DNA of 40,002 nucleotides, from NCBI GenBank assembly GCA_034437315.1, contig DAOTUC010000029.1, positions 1-40,002 of the forward strand, written 5' to 3'. Within the stretch, counting starts at the first letter, position 1. The number at the start of each line of letters is the position of its first letter. Positions 25,035 through 33,464 of the stretch are shown in pieces. Source of the DNA: DSAR01 sp034437315 (GTDB lineage Bacteria; Chloroflexota; Anaerolineae; B4-G1). The notes under the pieces are model-generated. The model was not told where the DNA came from. It saw nothing but the letters and a program-made list of their open reading frames with translations, and searched no databases. The translations under genes and the position numbers were made by a program.

Positions 25035-28000
25035 TTACAAATTCAAGTCGATAGAGACGCGGGGCACATTCATCGCCTGTGATAATTCCTTGACCGCCGT
25101 TTGGAGGGCCTGTTCGACGTCCAGCGCCCGGTGGATGCGATCGATCACCTGCCGGGTCGTTTGCTCGTAACGGGCGCGTTTTTGCGCCTCTTCCCACAAT
25201 TGCGCCCGTTCCAACGCCACCGCCGCCTGATCGCTGAGGGCCTCGTAAAGGCGGATGGCGCTGTCGGCGAAGGGGCCGGCTGCGTTGCGCAATACGACGA
25301 CCTGCCCGATGACCTGATCGCGGGCGCGCAGGGGGATGTTAGCCAACGCCCGCACGTCGGTATTGATGAAGACCTGCCGGGCGCTCTGCGGAAGTTGCTC
25401 GTCCTTCTCCACGTCCGCCACGGTCCACAGGGAGCTGACCATCTCCAACGGGAATGGGCTTTCGGTGATCGGCAAGCGCATGCCAGGGCGGAATTGAGTC
25501 TCTCGATCCCGGCGCCAAACCCCTCGGTAGAGAAGCGCCTCCGGTATGCCTTCGGGTGAGAACTCGAACTCGACGATGGTGCATCCATCCGCCCCCGTCT
25601 CGCTGACCGAGTTGATGATAGCGTCCGCCACCTCGTTGATGGTGGTCACCTGAGCCAGGTCGCGGCTGACGCGGTAGATGGGACTGGCGGCCTCGAGCAA
25701 CAACGCTTCCTCGGACACCCGCTGGGCGTTCTCAATCGCGACGGCGATCTGGTTCGCCATGCTCTGCAGCGCCCGGATGTCGTCGTCGTCGAAAGCAGCA
25801 TCCTCGGTCGATTGAACGTTCAACACGCCCAACAATTGCTCTCCAATCATCATCGGCAGCGTCATCTCGGAACGGGTGTAAGGGAGCAGGGGATTGGCGA
25901 ATCGGACGACGTCCTCTTCCGCGTAGAGGGCGATGCGGGGCTCGTGATGCAACGCGGTCCAGCCGACCATACTGGTTTCGGCTACAGCCAGGCGATGGTT
26001 CTGGCTCTTCATCTGAGCGCCGGCCTTACCGGTGGCTTCCCTCAAAATGGCCCACTGCCCGGATTTATCCAGGAGGAAAATACCGGCGTGATAGAAGCCG
26101 AAACGGTCGCGAATCAAGTTGACCGCTTTGCGCAGCAAGGCGCTGACGTCGAAGATGGACGTGATGGCCTGAGCGACTTCCGCGCTGGCCTCAAGCTGGA
26201 TGGCCCGGCGCTGAAGGGCGTAATTGGCCTCCTGTAACGAGCGGGTGCGATCCCTCACCTCTTGCACGAGCAGGTTGGCCCGCAACGCGCTGCTCAGGTA
26301 GCGGCGCAAGATCTCATAAATTCGCCAATCTCGCGGCCCGACCTCGAAAACGGCGAAGCCCAACGGTTCCTCGAAATCGAGCGGCTCGACGATCAACGTG
26401 TGGCGCTCTTGCAAGAGCCCGCGCGTCGAGACCAGGTATTGAGGGATCAGATGATGGGACGGGAATGTGGCGTCGCTTTCCGATTCGATAGCCCCCTGAT
26501 CGTCATATCCCAAAATGAGCTTCGATGTCTCGGTGGAGCGCCGCGCCCCTTCGTAGAGCGAGAGATAGAATCCCGGAACGCCCAGCTCTGGCAAGCCGTG
26601 GGTGAGGCAATCGCTCAGAGAATCAACGTCAAAAGCGGCGATCAATCTTTGGGTGACCTGATTTAACGTCTCATCCCGCTGATTCTCTTCCAGTCTCCTC
26701 TTGAGCATATCTCGACAGACCGCTTCGCCGATCACAATCCGCGCCTGCTGCCAAAGGTTTTCGACCTGGGTAAGGTTCCCCCGCTCACAATCGTCAAGGT
26801 ATGGACGGACATACCGGCGCAGTTCCGAAAGGCTGTTCTGCCAGAGGGAGACATCCTCTCCCTGGGCCATACCCTCGCGCAACACCTGATTGAGCTGGGA
26901 GAGGAAAGTGTCGGGTCGTCCCTCCACGACTTCTTCGATGAAGGCGTCGAGCAACTGCTCGACCTGGGCCGTGGCGGACGATGATGAGCGACCGTCGTCC
27001 ATCGCCTGGACCATCTCAAAGAGGAGATTCTCCCGCTGGCGCTCCAGCGCCTGATCAAGCGTTTCATAAGATCGCGTTTCATTTGATTGGGTCTCATCAG
27101 ATTCCGCGCTTGGAACCTCTGGAGATTGGACGGCGGCCTGAATCGTCGCCGACGATAGGCAACTACAGGATTGGCGCACGATCAGCCGGGTGGGCACGAC
27201 GATCTGCTCCGGCGCATTGGCGCCAGAGATGAGGGCCAACAACGTATGGGTCGCCCGTTTGCCCAATTCGCGGACCGGTTGTTGGACCGTGGTCAGGGGC
27301 GGGTTGATGGCTCGACCTTCTTCTGTGTCGTCGAATCCAATGACGGCGACGTCGTAGGGCGTCTGTATGCCTCGTTCCTGGAGCGCCTCTATCGCGCCCA
27401 CCGCCATATTGTCGTTGGCGGCGACGAGCGCGTCGAAATTGGCGCCCCGCTCATCGAGTAAGACGCGGACCGCCTCCCGCCCCGACGCGTGATGATAATC
27501 GCCCGAAACCACCAGTTGAGGGTCGACCGGCATGCCGTATTCGGTCAGAATATCGGCGTAGGCGTTATAACGCTGTTTCGCATCCTCGTTTCCCTCAGGT
27601 CCCCGGATGAAGGCGATGCGCCGGTAGCCGTGATCCTGGGTCAGGTGAGCGACAGCCTTGCGCATGCCGCCGTAATTATCGATCACGACGCCGGGCATGC
27701 CCTCGACTGCCAGCGCGATGCTGACCAGGGGCAACGGGAGAAAGCGCCGGTAAAAGCGCTCGAACGCCTCCGGGATTATTTCGTCCCCCCACAGGCCGCT
27801 GATCAGCAAGCCATCGATCCGTTCGATGTCGGCCAGGTCGTAGATGGCATTTCGGAGGTTGCCCCCCTCGCCCCTCTTCTCTCTCTCATCAGCGCCAGAC
27901 GGGGACAACAACCCGCCGGGATAGCAGATGAGATTGACGTCGCGCATCTGGGCGGCGTTGGCGACGCCGTCCAGGATGGCGGATTGACGTCCTTCGCCGA

Positions 28001-28067
28001 TTTCTTGAATGAGAAGGCCGATGGTGATCCGTGCATGTTGATCGGATGCGTGTCTATTAGCTTTCAT
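25035..28067 (-). CDS. cytoplasmic LacI-type ligand-binding domain fused to GAF domains
   Basis: A 1010-aa protein with no membrane segment. Residues about 14-320 are a periplasmic-binding fold of the LacI/GalR regulator type: 'TIGLLIQEIGEGRQSAILDG', 'RIDGLLISGL', 'GYRRIAFIRGPEGNEDAKQR', 'ALVAANDNMAVGAIEAL' and 'DVAVIGFDDTEEGRAINPPL'. The HTH that should precede it is absent. A helical, acidic linker (320-480) follows, then a degenerate GAF (480-610), GAF-A (about 625-790; H660 in 'GFYHAGIFLLD', 'ALYAEEDVVRFAN'), a third GAF (810-950) and the shared C-terminal module ('QVIDRIHRALDVEQALQTAV'). The likely input is a cytoplasmic sugar or nucleoside. The ATG at 28067 overlaps the end of the upstream kinase gene by 11 bases. 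The ATG at 28130 would give a 74-base overlap and a basic extension. Confidence 0.87.
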   Translation of the reverse strand: MKANRHASDQHARITIGLLIQEIGEGRQSAILDGVANAAQMRDVNLICYPGGLLSPSGADEREKRGEGGNLRNAIYDLADIERIDGLLISGLWGDEIIPEAFERFYRRFLPLPLVSIALAVEGMPGVVIDNYGGMRKAVAHLTQDHGYRRIAFIRGPEGNEDAKQRYNAYADILTEYGMPVDPQLVVSGDYHHASGREAVRVLLDERGANFDALVAANDNMAVGAIEALQERGIQTPYDVAVIGFDDTEEGRAINPPLTTVQQPVRELGKRATHTLLALISGANAPEQIVVPTRLIVRQSCSCLSSATIQAAVQSPEVPSAESDETQSNETRSYETLDQALERQRENLLFEMVQAMDDGRSSSSATAQVEQLLDAFIEEVVEGRPDTFLSQLNQVLREGMAQGEDVSLWQNSLSELRRYVRPYLDDCERGNLTQVENLWQQARIVIGEAVCRDMLKRRLEENQRDETLNQVTQRLIAAFDVDSLSDCLTHGLPELGVPGFYLSLYEGARRSTETSKLILGYDDQGAIESESDATFPSHHLIPQYLVSTRGLLQERHTLIVEPLDFEEPLGFAVFEVGPRDWRIYEILRRYLSSALRANLLVQEVRDRTRSLQEANYALQRRAIQLEASAEVAQAITSIFDVSALLRKAVNLIRDRFGFYHAGIFLLDKSGQWAILREATGKAGAQMKSQNHRLAVAETSMVGWTALHHEPRIALYAEEDVVRFANPLLPYTRSEMTLPMMIGEQLLGVLNVQSTEDAAFDDDDIRALQSMANQIAVAIENAQRVSEEALLLEAASPIYRVSRDLAQVTTINEVADAIINSVSETGADGCTIVEFEFSPEGIPEALLYRGVWRRDRETQFRPGMRLPITESPFPLEMVSSLWTVADVEKDEQLPQSARQVFINTDVRALANIPLRARDQVIGQVVVLRNAAGPFADSAIRLYEALSDQAAVALERAQLWEEAQKRARYEQTTRQVIDRIHRALDVEQALQTAVKELSQAMNVPRVSIDLNL

Positions 28068-30561
28068 CGTTTTCACCGTTTTCACCATTTTCATAAGTCG
28101 CTTGATCCTTGCCCGAGGCCGCGCTATCATCTTCAGAAACGGGTGGGGAAACGGGAAGGGTGAAGTTAAACGTGGTACCCTGTCCTAACTCGCTCTCGAA
28201 CCAGATTTGCCCACCGTGCATTTCCACGAATTCTTTGCTCAGCGCCAAACTCAACCCGGCGCCGTTAGGCCGACCGCCGTTTTGCAGGCTGCCTTGCTCA
28301 AATCGGCGGAATACCCGGTCGTGATCTTCGGGCGCGATTCCCACGCCAGTGTCACGGACGCTGACGAGCACACGCCCATTTTCGACCCGCGATTGGACGG
28401 TGATCGACCCCTCTTGCGTGAATTTGGCGGCGTTGGTCACGAGCCGCAGGAGCACCTGGCGAATGCGCGCAGCGTCGGCCTGAATGGTAGGTAAGGCGGC
28501 GGCGATCTGTTGTTTGAGTTCAATCTCCCGCCCGCGCACGAGCGCGTTGGCGGTCGCCATCACGCTTTGAATGAGGTCGTTCAAATTGACGGCGCGGAAT
28601 TCCAGGGCCATCATCCCGGCCTCTATGTGAGAAATGTCCAGCAGGTCGTTGATCAGCCCCAGCAGATGTTGCCCATTGTGATAGATGATCTGTAAATCGT
28701 CCCGTTGTTGGGAGGTCAGCTCTCCATCAATCTCTTTCAGCATCAACCGGGAAAAGCCGATGATGTTGGTAAGCGGCGTGCGGAGCTCGTGGGACATATT
28801 GACCAGGAAGCGGCGCTTGGAGCGATCCAATTCCCGCAACCGCTTGGCCGCCTCCCGCTCCATCGCGTAGGTGCGGGCGTTTTCCAGGGCGGTGGTGATC
28901 TGGTTGGCGACGTTCTTCAGGACGGAGACATCGTCAGAATCGAAATCCTGCTCTTCTGTGCTCAGGATGTTGAGCACGCCGATGATCTGCTCGCCCATCT
29001 TGAGCGGGATAGCCGCTTCCGACCGGACGTAGGGGGAATGAAATACCCGCTCCGCCTCCTCCGCGCTCCATTTTTCGATGTAGGGCTCTCCGCTCGTCGC
29101 CGCCCGCCCGACCGCTCTGACGCTGGGAGGCGGCTCACCGTCGAGGGGCGCCGGCTGGGCTTTGGTCTGGTTCATCTCCCGCCGGCCGCCGCTGGAGGCT
29201 TTCAATCTCACCCACGCGCTATCTTCGACGCCGTTTTCCCCCTCGCCCACTTCAAATAGATAGATGCCGACGTAGACGTAGGCGAAGAAACTATCGTGGA
29301 GCAGGTCGACGACCTCTTCCAGCAACTGGTCTGAATCCAGGATCGACGTGGCGGCTTGACTGACTTCCAGGGTGGCGGCAAGCTGAATGGCCCGCTGTTG
29401 AATCTGGTAATTGGCTTTTTGCAACAGCGCAGTGCGTTGCGCCACTTTATCCTCCAGATCGTCGTACAGGGCCTTCAATTCCGACGCCATACGATTGAAC
29501 ACGTAGGCCAAAATGCCGATTTCGTCCCGCGAGGCGACCGGCACCCGCTGTTCCATATCCCCCTCGGCGATAGAGAGCGCCGTCTCGGTCAGTTGGACGA
29601 TGGGGCGCGTGATTTGTCGGGTCACCACGGCGGCGATGACGGCGGTAAATAATGCGACGCCGAGGGTCGCGCCAACGACGGCGGCGATGACGTTGTCGTT
29701 GGAAGCGAAAGCCTCTTCCTGAGTCTGCTCGGCGACGAGGACCAATTTCAAATCCGGCATCCACCGGTAAACGCCGATCACGGGCACACCGGCGTAGTTC
29801 TCGTAGAGGCCTTCGACGGTGTCGCGCTCGGCGGAAAGCGCGGCTTCAACGCCGGGGCTGTCGACGATTTGTCCTTGGGATAAAACCATCCGCTGATCGT
29901 CCACCAGGTAGATTTCGCCCGTTTTCCCCAGACCGCTTGCGGTTTCCATCTCCGTCACCAGCGCGCAAGGGTCGATCCAAGCGATCAAATGCGCGCCAGA
30001 TTCTGAAGCGTCGATCTCGCGGCTGACGACCAGGCCGGGGCGGTGAGCTAGCGTATCGCCGGTCGAATAAGGGCAATTGAGAGCCACAGGGGGAACAGAG
30101 TCGGCCGGTTCGGCGCCGATGGAGAGACGTTCGCGCCCCTGTGCGTCCGCTATAGCCAGGCGTTGAAATGCCGAATTCTGAGCCATCAAAATCTGCATTT
30201 GCGTCTCCAACGCCTCTTGAGCGCCTCGAACTGACGCGGGGGGTTGAGCGTCAGCTTCGACGTCAAACAAAACGGACACACTCGCGCGCGTCGAGGGCAA
30301 CGCAGACAACAGCGCCAGGTATTCCGTTTGATATTCGATCCACTGGTGAATTTGAATTTCCATCATTTCAGCTACCGACGATAACTTAGCGGTGACCTCA
30401 CGTTGGATGTCATTCCGCTCGCGCTGCGTGGCGTACCACGTGATCGTGCTCAGGGGTACGATAGCCAGGATGAGAAAAGCGGTCAGCAGCGTTCTGCCCA
30501 ATCCGCCGCGCATCCCCATCGTGGGAATACGGGATTGTTTTGTCAAACCTGGCGATGACAT
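28057..30561 (-). CDS. Cache-HAMP-GAF histidine kinase
   Basis: An 834-aa membrane histidine kinase. TM1 is at about 22-45, an extracytoplasmic Cache-like sensor at 46-285 ('GEIYLVDDQRMVLSQGQIVD'), TM2 at about 291-314, HAMP at 315-367, a coiled coil, and GAF at 405-560. HisKA carries phospho-accepting H591 in 'NMSHELRTPLTNIIGF'. HATPase_c (about 695-810) has N710, 'DTGVGIAPED' and a G2-like 'NGAGLSLALSKEFVEMHGG'. No receiver is fused, so its phosphoryl group must go to a separate receiver. The two stand-alone receivers just upstream are the obvious candidates. The acidic tail (ENGENGENDES) overlaps the next gene's start. It is the third gene behind the strong promoter at 31468-31496. Confidence 0.93.
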   Translation of the reverse strand: MSSPGLTKQSRIPTMGMRGGLGRTLLTAFLILAIVPLSTITWYATQRERNDIQREVTAKLSSVAEMMEIQIHQWIEYQTEYLALLSALPSTRASVSVLFDVEADAQPPASVRGAQEALETQMQILMAQNSAFQRLAIADAQGRERLSIGAEPADSVPPVALNCPYSTGDTLAHRPGLVVSREIDASESGAHLIAWIDPCALVTEMETASGLGKTGEIYLVDDQRMVLSQGQIVDSPGVEAALSAERDTVEGLYENYAGVPVIGVYRWMPDLKLVLVAEQTQEEAFASNDNVIAAVVGATLGVALFTAVIAAVVTRQITRPIVQLTETALSIAEGDMEQRVPVASRDEIGILAYVFNRMASELKALYDDLEDKVAQRTALLQKANYQIQQRAIQLAATLEVSQAATSILDSDQLLEEVVDLLHDSFFAYVYVGIYLFEVGEGENGVEDSAWVRLKASSGGRREMNQTKAQPAPLDGEPPPSVRAVGRAATSGEPYIEKWSAEEAERVFHSPYVRSEAAIPLKMGEQIIGVLNILSTEEQDFDSDDVSVLKNVANQITTALENARTYAMEREAAKRLRELDRSKRRFLVNMSHELRTPLTNIIGFSRLMLKEIDGELTSQQRDDLQIIYHNGQHLLGLINDLLDISHIEAGMMALEFRAVNLNDLIQSVMATANALVRGREIELKQQIAAALPTIQADAARIRQVLLRLVTNAAKFTQEGSITVQSRVENGRVLVSVRDTGVGIAPEDHDRVFRRFEQGSLQNGGRPNGAGLSLALSKEFVEMHGGQIWFESELGQGTTFNFTLPVSPPVSEDDSAASGKDQATYENGENGENDES

Positions 30562-30595
30562 AGCGATCTCTATCCCTCAACCCTCTCATACTTGA

Positions 30596-31006
30596 TTAAT
30601 CTAGTTCCCAGACAGCCTCTCCTTGAAGAATACTGCGGATTTGTTTGGGAAAACGATCGGGGTCAATGGGTTTCCCAATGAACCCATCGAAACCGGTTCG
30701 TCGCGCTTGATCCATATTCTCTTTAGAAACATCAGCAGTGACAGCAACGATGAGCGTATCCTTGAAACGTGGGTGGGCGCGTAATTTCTCGTGCACTTGA
30801 TAACCATCCTCTTCTGGGAGGAAGATATCCATCAGGATCAGGTCGATGCTGGGCAGCGTTTCGGCGAATTCCAGCACCTGCCATCCCGAGGCCTTCCACT
30901 CACATTTTTTCACGCCCAGGAAAGCGAGAAGGCGTGTGATAAGCACAAAGTTTTGGACATTGTCCTCGACGACTAAGATCGTGGCATCTTTTGGCTGTAC
31001 ACTCAT
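30596..31006 (-). CDS. single-domain response regulator
   Basis: A 136-aa stand-alone receiver domain with acidic pair E14/D15 ('VVEDN'), phospho-acceptor D60 ('LMDIFLPEEDG'), a switch residue in 'VAVTADVSKEN' and the conserved lysine in 'GFIGKPID'. It has no DNA-binding or enzymatic output, so it acts as a diffusible relay, sink or allosteric partner, as CheY- or DivK-like proteins do. Its start follows AAGGGGG. It lies 9 bases after the preceding receiver gene and 34 bases before the Cache-HAMP-GAF kinase, its probable phosphodonor. Confidence 0.93.
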   Translation of the reverse strand: MSVQPKDATILVVEDNVQNFVLITRLLAFLGVKKCEWKASGWQVLEFAETLPSIDLILMDIFLPEEDGYQVHEKLRAHPRFKDTLIVAVTADVSKENMDQARRTGFDGFIGKPIDPDRFPKQIRSILQGEAVWELD

Positions 31007-31015
31007 AGCGCCCCC

Positions 31016-31402
31016 TTAAACACACCCCTTCTTCAGCGCGGTTCTGACCTGATAGGGAAGTTGATCGACGTCAATGGGTTTTTGAATATATCCATCACAA
31101 CCGGCGTCTAACGTACGCTTTCGGTCGCCATGCATCACGTTGGCTGTGACAGCCAGGATAGGAATATCCTGCAAACCCGGCGTGTCGCGAAAGCGCTTCG
31201 CCAACTCATATCCATCAATCTCCGGTAGGTTGATGTCTAAGAGGATGAGATCCAACTCCTCGCACATACTGGCGGCCATTTCCAGACCGGCGACGCCATC
31301 CGACGCTTCATCGACGCTAAACCCCTCCGCTTCCAGGATGCGCCTCACCAATAACCGATTTCCCGGTTCGTCCTCAATGTAAAGGATTCGAGCTTCGCTC
31401 AT
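31016..31402 (-). CDS. single-domain response regulator, first gene of the signalling run
   Basis: A 128-aa receiver domain with acidic residues E10/D11 ('YIEDE'), phospho-acceptor D56 ('LLDINLPEIDG'), switch region 'LAVTANVMHGD' and conserved lysine in 'GYIQKPIDVD'. There is no output domain. It closely resembles the receiver at the N-terminus of the REC-kinase at the other end of the run (both have 'GYI(P/Q)KPIDVD'). The ATG at 31402 has GAGGGGG about 10 bases upstream. In-frame ATGs at 31423 and 31441 are alternatives. It is the first gene after the promoter at 31468-31496, giving a leader of roughly 60 bases. Confidence 0.92.
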   Translation of the reverse strand: MSEARILYIEDEPGNRLLVRRILEAEGFSVDEASDGVAGLEMAASMCEELDLILLDINLPEIDGYELAKRFRDTPGLQDIPILAVTANVMHGDRKRTLDAGCDGYIQKPIDVDQLPYQVRTALKKGCV

Positions 31403-31441
31403 AACGTTTTCCCCCTCATTCATTTGGGCACTCGCAAACAT

Positions 31442-31896
31442 AACACCGCCAAGTCGTCTTTGATGCCATTATAGCAAATTAGGGTGTTCGTGACAATTCA
31501 CCTTCGTTACAGATTAGTTACAACATCGCAATAACGATTATATTAGAACCTGTTTTTAAAGTCGATCCAGTTACCCGAGCCGTTCAGGCTTGCACCGCAC
31601 GCCGACGGGCGCGATTTGCGCATTCCGAAGCGATTTTCAGCCTATTCCGACAGCGAACCTGTGGGAGGTTGATAAACGATCAGATGGCCAGTTGTGAGAT
31701 TGTGGAAGAGTATTATAAGGAGCAGCAAACGGGAGTGGGGCGTTTAACACTCCGCGTGGAGAAAAAGCTCTTGGAGCAACCTAATCGTTTGACCGCTTAG
31801 AGCGTCTTAAATAATTGCTCTAGCCGCCGTCCCGAGGGCGCTAATCGGCCCAAGGACGGCCCTCTGAGTGAATTTTTTGATAGTCTCCTTACGTGA
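31442..31896. other. 455-bp intergenic region with promoter, short repeats and a 38-codon ORF
   Basis: Besides the promoter at 31468-31496 this stretch holds a 12-bp inverted repeat: CTAATCGTTTGA at 31781-31792 and its complement at 31897-31908, the latter being the last codons and stop of the glycosyltransferase gene. It also holds GCCGTCC/GGACGGC flanking ~21 bases near 31826-31860, and an ATG-started 38-codon plus-strand ORF (31684-31800) with a distant GGGAGG. The ORF product resembles nothing I know and may be chance or a remnant. Confidence 0.5.
31468..31496 (-). promoter_or_regulatory. near-consensus sigma-70 promoter of the signalling run
   Basis: On the minus strand TTGTCA (31496-31491) is followed by exactly 17 bases and TATAAT (31473-31468). 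Five of six -35 positions and all -10 positions match consensus. Transcription would start near 31461 and enter the two receivers, the kinase and the receptors in order. No comparable promoter was seen in the other gaps of the minus-strand run down to 5029. Confidence 0.75.
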
Positions 31897-33141
31897 TCAA
31901 ACGATTAGCAGCGATTGATACACCGCTTCGATACGGTCGGCGATCTTGGGCCAGGCGTAGGATGCGGCCCAACAGGCAGCCCGCTGACCGATGCGCCGCC
32001 GCAGGCCTTCGTGGGTCAAAAGGCGGGTGATTTTGTCCGCCAGCGCTTCCGGGTCGCGGGCGGGCACCCGGTATCCTGTGCGTTGATGGCGCACCAGGTG
32101 GGAAAGTCCACCCACGTCCGAGGCGATGACCGGCGTCCCGCACGCCATCGCCTCCAGCGCCACCATGCCAAAACTTTCATAATCAGAGGGCATGACGACC
32201 ATCTCGGCCGCCGAGTAATAATATTGGAGCATATCCTGTCCCTTCGCCCCCAGGAACGTGACGACGTCTTCAATGCCCAGTTCCTCCCGCAGGTCTTGCA
32301 AACGGACCATCTCGTCATCCAGGCACACGCGATCCGGGTCTCCACCGACGATGGGCACGCATAGGCCGGCCCTCAGTTCCGGACGTCGCTCCACGACCAG
32401 GGCAATCGCCCGCAATAGATTGTCGATCCCTTTCAGAGGTTCAATCCGCCCGACGAAGAGGATCATGTAACGCTCTGGGCAGACCCGGATACGCGCTTTT
32501 GCGTGGGCCTGGGGAATCGGGTAGAATTGTTCCAGATCGACGCCGGGGGAGATGACGTGAATATGGCGCAAATCGGCGGCGTACAGGTCGATCAACTGCC
32601 GCTCCTCGACAGGCGTGGCGGCGATCAGCGCGTCTGTAAAATGGACGATCTGGCCTTCACAATGGATCCGGCGTGACGGTTCCTGCTCCTCGGCGCGCTG
32701 CGCGACGGCGTTCTTCATCCGGCCCAATGTGTGGAACATGTGCACGATGGGCGCTCCCCAATCTTGCTGCAGCTCGCGGGCCACGACGCCGGAGAGCCAG
32801 TAGTGGCTATGGATCACGTCGTATCGAATATCATCAGCCCTGGCCTGCTCCAACACGCCGGCCACGAACTCGGGCAGATGCTCGTAAACCCGGTGCTTGC
32901 TATACGGCGCTTCGGGGCCGGCGGGCGTGTGAATGATCCGCGCGCCGCGCTCCAGACTCTCGTCGATGCGCGGGAGCTTGGGATTCTGGGAGCGGGTGAA
33001 CACATCCACCCGATGTCCCCGGCGGGCCAGCTCGCGGGATAGATCGCGCACGTAGACGTTCATCCCACCGGTCGACTTTCCCCCCAGGGTAGCCAGGGGG
33101 CAGGTATGCACACTCAACATGGCGATCCGAAGTTTCTGCAT
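31897..33141 (-). CDS. GT4-family glycosyltransferase, MshA-like
   Basis: A 414-aa retaining glycosyltransferase of family GT4 (GT-B fold). The N-terminal acceptor loop 'TGGMNVYVRDLSRELARRGH' matches the MshA and sucrose-phosphate-synthase-like subgroup. 'LFVGRIEPLKGIDNLLRAI' and the EX7E motif (E322 to E330 in 'ESFGMVALE', followed by 'MACGTPVIASDVGGL') form the nucleotide-sugar site. MshA makes GlcNAc-inositol-phosphate in mycothiol synthesis, but no other mycothiol gene is in the window. Sucrose-phosphate or glycolipid synthesis is equally possible, so no symbol is given. The ATG at 33141 is chosen; a TTG precedes it directly. It is not co-directional with any close neighbour and is probably monocistronic. 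Confidence 0.9.
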   Translation of the reverse strand: MQKLRIAMLSVHTCPLATLGGKSTGGMNVYVRDLSRELARRGHRVDVFTRSQNPKLPRIDESLERGARIIHTPAGPEAPYSKHRVYEHLPEFVAGVLEQARADDIRYDVIHSHYWLSGVVARELQQDWGAPIVHMFHTLGRMKNAVAQRAEEQEPSRRIHCEGQIVHFTDALIAATPVEERQLIDLYAADLRHIHVISPGVDLEQFYPIPQAHAKARIRVCPERYMILFVGRIEPLKGIDNLLRAIALVVERRPELRAGLCVPIVGGDPDRVCLDDEMVRLQDLREELGIEDVVTFLGAKGQDMLQYYYSAAEMVVMPSDYESFGMVALEAMACGTPVIASDVGGLSHLVRHQRTGYRVPARDPEALADKITRLLTHEGLRRRIGQRAACWAASYAWPKIADRIEAVYQSLLIV

Positions 33142-33186
33142 CAAATTTTCTGCGTTGGATCTGATCGATTGACAAAACGATGAGCA

Positions 33187-33273
33187 AGGTGACCAGCGCT
33201 TGAAATCTGGGGCGAAATGGCATATTTTCGACGCGAAACGTTGGTCAATTTGAGATCCAAGCGCCGGTCACCT
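33187..33273. repeat. imperfect ~22-bp inverted repeat upstream of the glycosyltransferase
   Basis: AGGTGACCAGCGCTTGAAATCT (arm 33187-33208) pairs with 33253-33273 with two mismatches and one indel. Further out, TGACAAA near 33171 is matched by TTTGTCA near 33288. The 44-base centre contains the ATG of the 57-codon ORF. It could be a regulatory hairpin or the ends of a decayed small element. Confidence 0.6.
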
Positions 33274-33390
33274 CATCAATCAAAAGATTTGTCAGCCAAC
33301 GAGGTGTTGGCCCTGTTCAAGAAGATGGGTTGCGTGGAAATCGCTCCCGGCATTTACTTTCCATCCAGCCGGGAGAGCGACGGGGTCTAA
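33217..33390 (+). CDS. small ORF, 57 aa, unknown
   Basis: An ATG-started ORF with GGGG five to eight bases upstream (TGGGGCGAAATGG). The product is basic at first (MAYFRRETLVNLRSKRRS) and continues 'LSANEVLALFKKMGCVEIAP', loosely reminiscent of the first helix and strand of HicA-type toxins, then stops early. I cannot assign a family. It overlaps the right arm of the inverted repeat 33187-33273. It may be a genuine small gene, a truncated remnant or chance. Confidence 0.3.
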   Translation: MAYFRRETLVNLRSKRRSPHQSKDLSANEVLALFKKMGCVEIAPGIYFPSSRESDGV

Positions 33391-33464
33391 TTTTCTCATT
33401 TTGAAAGTGTACGTTCACCTTGACGTTGTCCGAGACATCAGGCTTTGTCCAAAGTCCAAACCAC

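Larger units (their letters stand above)
33142..33464. other. 323-bp intergenic region
   Basis: This stretch contains the inverted repeat and 57-codon ORF described separately. In 33391-33464 I see only A/T-rich sequence without a clear promoter or terminator. Confidence 0.5.

Noticed and set aside
30596..31402. Chemotaxis CheY annotation for the two lone receivers
   Set aside because: No cheA, cheW, MCP or flagellar gene is present; a generic single-domain response regulator is what the sequence supports.
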